DNA of 64,000 nucleotides. Origin: Chlamydiota bacterium (GTDB lineage Bacteria > Auribacterota > Tritonobacteria > UBA1439). The notes under the pieces were generated by a model, which did not search any database, had not been told where the DNA came from, and was given only the letters and a program-made list of their open reading frames with translations. The stretch spans positions 25,684 to 89,683 of the forward strand of contig JAAYCL010000023.1 of assembly GCA_012729785.1 (NCBI GenBank). The letters are read 5' to 3'. The position numbers were made by a program, and so were the translations under genes. This document shows, in pieces, positions 60,281 to 64,000 of this stretch (within the stretch, counting starts at the first letter, position 1; each line of letters begins with the position of its first letter).

Positions 60281-60847
60281 ATGCTCCTGATGATCGACAA
60301 CTACGATTCGTTCGTCTACAACCTCGTCCAGTATTTCGGCGAACTGGGGGAGGAGCCGCGGGTCTATCGGAACGACCGGATCAGCGTCGCGGAGGCCGAG
60401 GCGCTGAAGCCGGACCGGATCGTGATCTCGCCCGGCCCCTGCACGCCCCGCGAGGCGGGGGTCTCGAAGGAGATCGTCGCGGCGTTCGCGGGCAGGGTCC
60501 CCCTCCTCGGCGTCTGCCTCGGCCACCAGTGCATCGCGGAGGCGTTCGGCGGCGAGGTCGTGCGGGCGGAGCGGCTGATGCACGGCAAGACCTCGATGAT
60601 CCGGCACGACGGAAAGGGGCTCTTCGAGGGGCTCCCCAACCCGTTCGAGGCGACGCGCTACCACTCGCTCATCGTCAGGCGCGCTACGCTTCCCGGCTGC
60701 CTCGAGGTCACCGCGGAGACCGCCGAGGGGGAGATCATGGGGCTCAGGCACCGCCTGCACGCGGTCTGGGGCGTCCAGTTCCACCCCGAATCCATTCTCA
60801 CCGCGGAGGGGATGCGCCTGCTCGCGAACTTCCTCCGCGCGAGGTAG
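60281..60847 (+). CDS. trpG: Anthranilate synthase component II, glutaminase
   Basis: 188 residues, class I glutamine amidotransferase: [16 protein letters not shown], nucleophile Cys in [20 protein letters not shown], and the HPES acid-base pair in [12 protein letters not shown]. The residues MHGKTS and YHSLIV identify TrpG/PabA; either role is possible, but the trpE neighbour supports TrpG. No trpD, trpC, trpF or trpBA genes follow. Confidence 0.94.
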   Translation: MLLMIDNYDSFVYNLVQYFGELGEEPRVYRNDRISVAEAEALKPDRIVISPGPCTPREAGVSKEIVAAFAGRVPLLGVCLGHQCIAEAFGGEVVRAERLMHGKTSMIRHDGKGLFEGLPNPFEATRYHSLIVRRATLPGCLEVTAETAEGEIMGLRHRLHAVWGVQFHPESILTAEGMRLLANFLRAR

Positions 60848-60884
60848 GCGCCCGCCTCGCCGGGCGGGACGCCGGAGGGGGACG

Positions 60885-61706
60885 ATGCACGGCGGGAGGA
60901 TCGGATGGCGGCGGCGCGACTCCGGCGAGCGTTCGTTCGCCGCGACGGCGCGCCCCGCGGTCGTCAACGCGGCCCGCGCGCGGTACCTGTTCGCGCGCCC
61001 CTTCTGCGCGGGCGGGGACCTGCTTGACATCGGCTGCGGGCCGGGGGACGGCCTCGCCCTCGTCTCCGGCGCGGCGCGGCGCGCCGTGGGCCTGGACTAC
61101 TCCGCCGATACGCTCGTCGCCTGCGCGCCGGCCCTCGAGGCGGCGGGGATCCGCCCCGTCGCGGGCGACGCGCTCGCCCTCCCGTTCCTCGACCACAGCT
61201 TCGACGCGGTCACCGCCTTCGAGGTGATCGAGCACCTCCCGGACCCGGCCCGTTTCCTCTCGGAGACGTTCCGGGTCCTCGCCCCCGGGGGCGTCGCCGT
61301 CATCTCGACGCCGAACAGGCCCGTCTACAGCCCGCGGGGGACCTGGCTCGACTACCATCTGCGGGAGTACGACGCCGGGGAGCTGCGGGCGCTCCTGGAA
61401 CCGTTCTTCCCCGAGATCTCGCTCTTCGGCCAGGAGCACCGAACCCGCGACGCGCAACTCGACTGCTCTCCCCTCAACAGATACCTCTACCCGCTCAAGC
61501 GTCGCCTCGACCCGCGCGGGGTGCTCCTGAACCGCCTCCGGGCGGCCTACGTCTATCTCCGGTGGGGGGAGAGGCCGGGGGACTGCACGCCGGGCGATTT
61601 CCCGGTCCTGGAAGGCGGCGTCGACCGCCGGCCGATCCTCGTCGCGGTGTGCGTCGCGGAACGAAACGACCGGCCGCGGGAAGGGGGCGGCGATGCGCGC
61701 CGTTAG
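60885..61706 (+). CDS. Class I SAM-dependent methyltransferase
   Basis: 273 residues. The SAM motif LLDIGCGPGDGLALVSGA, acidic VGLDYSADTLVACA, GDALALPFLDHSFDAVTAFEVIEHL and LAPGGVAVISTPN match the methyltransferase 11/UbiE-like class. The first 40 residues are Arg-rich. It overlaps the next gene by 14 bases. The substrate is unknown. Confidence 0.85.
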   Translation: MHGGRIGWRRRDSGERSFAATARPAVVNAARARYLFARPFCAGGDLLDIGCGPGDGLALVSGAARRAVGLDYSADTLVACAPALEAAGIRPVAGDALALPFLDHSFDAVTAFEVIEHLPDPARFLSETFRVLAPGGVAVISTPNRPVYSPRGTWLDYHLREYDAGELRALLEPFFPEISLFGQEHRTRDAQLDCSPLNRYLYPLKRRLDPRGVLLNRLRAAYVYLRWGERPGDCTPGDFPVLEGGVDRRPILVAVCVAERNDRPREGGGDARR

Positions 61707-63171
61707 CGCGGAAAGGCGGGCGCGGGCGGCGGGGGAGGCGGCGGATCGCGCCGCGTCCCCTCCCGAGAAGTACCTTCGCTGCCTCTGGTACGACGGGCGC
61801 CGCTTCCTCAAGCGCGGCATCCGCACGCGGGACGGCGCGAGGATCGAGATCGTCTCGCCGGGGGCCTGGAACACGGGGCGCGGGCCGGATTTCCTCGGCG
61901 GGGTCTTCAGACTGGACGGCCGTGCGACGGTCTGCGGAGACGTCGAGGTGCACCGGCGCAGGCGCGACTGGGCCGCGCACGCCCACCGGCGCGATCCCGC
62001 CTTCGGCGGGGTGCGTCTCCACGTCTTTCTCCTCGACGACGGGCGGCGCGACTGCTGCCGGAACCACCTGGGCGACCCGGTGACGGAGCTGTGCCTTCGG
62101 GGCCAGACACGCCGTCCCGCCGAGGAGGCCGCGCGCCTGATCGATCCGCGCGACTACCCGTACCGGGCCGGAGGGGCGCGGGGGAGGTGCGGGGCGGTCG
62201 CGGGCGCCGGGGGAGGGGAGCGGCTGGCCGTCTTACTCCGCCTCGCCGGGAAGGAGCGTCTGCGCGTGAAGATCGCCCGCGCGCGGCGCCTCGCGCGGCG
62301 GCACGGGCGCGAACAGGCGCTCTACCTGCTCATCCTCGAAACGCTCGGCTACTCCGCGCACAAGGGTGCGTTCAGGCGCCTCTCGCGGCTCCTCCCCTGG
62401 AGGACCCTGCGCCGCATCGCCGCACACGCGGGGCCGCGCGACGCACACGCGGCGGTCGAGACGGCGCTCCTGGGCGCCGCGGGCCTCATCCCCCCCTCCG
62501 CCGCGCCGGCATGGGACCGCGAGACGCAACGCGCCTGGCGGGCGGCGAAACGCGGATGGCGCCTGATCGAAACCTCCCGCGGCGTCGGGGGGATGGACCC
62601 GGCGGTGTGGCGCGGCGGCGCCCAGCGTCCCGCGAGCGCGCCCCCGCGCCGGCTCGCGGCCGCGGGCGTCCTCTTCGCCCGGTGCGCGAAGAAGGGCCTC
62701 GTCCGCACCCTCCTGCCGCGGGGACGCGGAGCCGTTCCCGGCGCCCTGGAGCGGCGGCTGGCGCGGCTTCTCGACGGCGCCCCCCGTTCCTACTGGGACC
62801 TGCGTTGCGCCTGGGGCGGCAGACGGCTTCGCCGGCCGTGCGCCCCCATCGGGCCGGAGCACCGCGTGAAGATCGTCGCCAACGTGCTGCTCCCGTTTCT
62901 GCATCTCGAAGGCCAGCGCGCGGCCGCCCGGGCCGTCTTCGAATCCCTCCCCGCGGTCGAGCCGGACTCGTGCGTGAAGGCGATGATGGCGCGTCTCGTC
63001 GGAGGCGGAACGCCGTTCCCGCGCCGGTGGGGCTTCGCCGCCCAGCAGGGGCTGCTGTGCCTGCACCGGCGTCTCTGCGTAAAGGACAGGTCCGGCTGCC
63101 GCCGCTGCCGCCTGCCGGGCCTGCTGAGGGGTGGCGCAGGCGAAGCGCGCCGCATGACGGGGCTCACTTGA
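61693..63171 (+). CDS. DUF2851 family protein
   Basis: 492 residues. The [11 protein letters not shown] and GDVEVHRR segments and the later HVFLLDD strand match DUF2851. The C terminus has Cys pairs ([19 protein letters not shown]) that could bind a metal. Function is unknown. It overlaps both neighbours, a methyltransferase before and a methyltransferase after. Confidence 0.82.
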   Translation: MRAVSAERRARAAGEAADRAASPPEKYLRCLWYDGRRFLKRGIRTRDGARIEIVSPGAWNTGRGPDFLGGVFRLDGRATVCGDVEVHRRRRDWAAHAHRRDPAFGGVRLHVFLLDDGRRDCCRNHLGDPVTELCLRGQTRRPAEEAARLIDPRDYPYRAGGARGRCGAVAGAGGGERLAVLLRLAGKERLRVKIARARRLARRHGREQALYLLILETLGYSAHKGAFRRLSRLLPWRTLRRIAAHAGPRDAHAAVETALLGAAGLIPPSAAPAWDRETQRAWRAAKRGWRLIETSRGVGGMDPAVWRGGAQRPASAPPRRLAAAGVLFARCAKKGLVRTLLPRGRGAVPGALERRLARLLDGAPRSYWDLRCAWGGRRLRRPCAPIGPEHRVKIVANVLLPFLHLEGQRAAARAVFESLPAVEPDSCVKAMMARLVGGGTPFPRRWGFAAQQGLLCLHRRLCVKDRSGCRRCRLPGLLRGGAGEARRMTGLT

Positions 63172-63782
63172 GCTCGGGCGCCGGACGGCGAGATCGGTGG
63201 GACCGGCGGTACGCGGCAGGGCATCCGTCCTGGGAGACGGGGAGGCCGTCCACGGAGCTGGCCACACTGCTCCGGTCCGGGAAGGTCCCCGTCGGAAGCG
63301 CCCTCGAGCTGGGCTGCGGGCGGGGCGCGAACGCCTGCTACCTCGCGGCGCAGGGGTTTGCGGTGACCGCGGCGGATATCTCCGCAACCGCCGTCGAGGC
63401 GGCGCGGCGCGCGGCGGCCGGGCGAGGGCTGACCGTGGATTTCCGCATCGCGGATTTGGCGGCCGATCCCGACCTCGGCGGGACGTACGACTTTCTCTTC
63501 GACCGGGGAGCGTACCACGCCGTCCGGCTGGCGGATGCACACGCATTCCTGCGCCTGCTCGCGAAGGTCAGCCGAACGGGCACGCGGTATCTGTGCCTCT
63601 GCGGAAACAGCAGGGAGCGCTGCGTCTCGGGCCCGCCGGTCGTCACCGAGGAGGAACTGACCGCGGAACTCGGCTCGCTCTTCGAGATAGTCGATCTCCA
63701 CGAATTCCGCTTCGACGAATCCCCGGGGAGGGAGGGCCGCCCGCTCGGCTGGTCGGTTTTCATGCGTCGGCGCGGCGGGTGA
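63168..63782 (+). CDS. Class I SAM methyltransferase, thiopurine-MT-like
   Basis: 204 residues from TTG 63168, which overlaps the DUF2851 stop. RWDRRYAAGHPSWETGRPS is the typical N-terminal lid, followed by ELGCGRGANACYLAAQG, VTAADISATAVEAAR and FDRGAYHAV. This resembles tellurite/thiopurine-type methyltransferases. No ATG in frame gives the full lid, so TTG is the best start. Confidence 0.78.
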   Translation: MSSGAGRRDRWDRRYAAGHPSWETGRPSTELATLLRSGKVPVGSALELGCGRGANACYLAAQGFAVTAADISATAVEAARRAAAGRGLTVDFRIADLAADPDLGGTYDFLFDRGAYHAVRLADAHAFLRLLAKVSRTGTRYLCLCGNSRERCVSGPPVVTEEELTAELGSLFEIVDLHEFRFDESPGREGRPLGWSVFMRRRGG

Positions 63783-63875
63783 AGCGCGCCTGCGGGGGGC
63801 GATGGGGCGGCGCGGCGGGCGCATCCCCCCCCAGAAGTCGCCGCGCCCGGGCGACTGCGGCCCCCCCCCCGCCGA

Positions 63876-63998
63876 TCATGCAACAAAAAGTGTGGGCTTT
63901 CCGCCGAAGGGCTTAGTCAAATAGCCGGGCACAAGCTCTCCGGATTTATACACGACATACGTAAACAGCGCCAAATTGAGGTTTGCTCGTCCCTGGAA
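63876..63998 (-). CDS. Probable 3' end of a gene entering from the right (partial)
   Basis: On the minus strand the frame ending at the TGA at 63876-63878 is open to the right edge and gives 40 residues (FQGRANLNLALFTYVVY... ending KPTLFVA). It has balanced amino-acid use and lower third-position GC than the neighbours. It is too short to name. Confidence 0.35.
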   Translation of the reverse strand, partial: FQGRANLNLALFTYVVYKSGELVPGYLTKPFGGKPTLFVA

Positions 63999-64000
63999 GT

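Overview
The window is about 64 kb of very GC-rich, densely packed bacterial chromosome. Almost every real gene lies on the plus strand, and the long minus-strand open frames are composition shadows. Housekeeping content is strong: dnaK, groES-groEL, rplU-rpmA-obg, recA-recX, alaS, argS, proB-proA and a histidine operon. There are no rRNA, tRNA, phage, IS or CRISPR features. PT-repeat surface proteins, Gld-type ABC components, a DUF1571 protein, an HtrA-like protein and DUF2851 suggest an uncultivated, probably Gram-negative lineage (Omnitrophota, Auribacterota or PVC-neighbourhood type). That placement is inference; the sequence does not name the organism.

Layout. 1-1203: 3' end of a secreted PT-repeat protein with two PPC-like domains. 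1426-3864: comEC, facing a minus-strand DUF3006 gene (4025-4267). 4503-15858: an uninterrupted run of lipid or acyl-metabolism genes: a beta-ketoacyl synthase lacking its second catalytic His, a canonical partner synthase, a methyltransferase, a GH3-type acyl-adenylase, DUF1571, an enolase-superfamily enzyme, an alpha/beta hydrolase, two NAD(P)-dependent SDRs and a membrane-anchored hydrolase. 15961-17570: rplU-rpmA-obg. 17573-17737: a nested palindromic element. 17740-24622: proB, proA, nadD, rsfS, argS and a divergent chorismate synthase homologue. 24684-28754: a small ferredoxin, a TPR protein and an NtrB/NtrC-like two-component pair. 28987-33866: small secreted protein, a lower-GC patch with repeats and an NYN-domain gene, a zinc-ribbon membrane protein, a serine hydrolase, and a radical SAM protein linked to DNA repair.

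34112-38558: dnaK, groES-groEL and rpoZ. 38654-43830: ABC ATPase, GldF-like permease, GldG-like protein and DUF4340 protein. 43913-45628: secreted ComEC-like metallo-hydrolase with an apparent ACG start, then DUF2148. 45629-46152: repeat-bearing intergenic region. 46153-47806: HIT, pncC, thpR. 48068-50474: recA, a catalytically dead HtrA-like gene and recX, coupled by ATGA overlaps. 50514-53183: alaS. 53180-58721: hisD-C-B-H-A-F-I, nearly all coupled by overlapping stops and starts. 58798-60847: trpE-trpG. 60885-63782: two methyltransferases flanking a DUF2851 gene. The last 120 bases probably hold the 3' end of a minus-strand gene.

The most unusual points are these. (1) The 4503-15858 run could build, conjugate and modify an acyl or lipid product. 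(2) A Ser-to-Asn HtrA pseudoprotease sits inside a recA-recX operon. (3) A chorismate synthase homologue lacks the catalytic His of the GESHG motif. (4) The NYN gene has a strong promoter followed within about 20 bases by an intrinsic terminator, and the terminator overlaps a hairpin that would hide the Shine-Dalgarno sequence.
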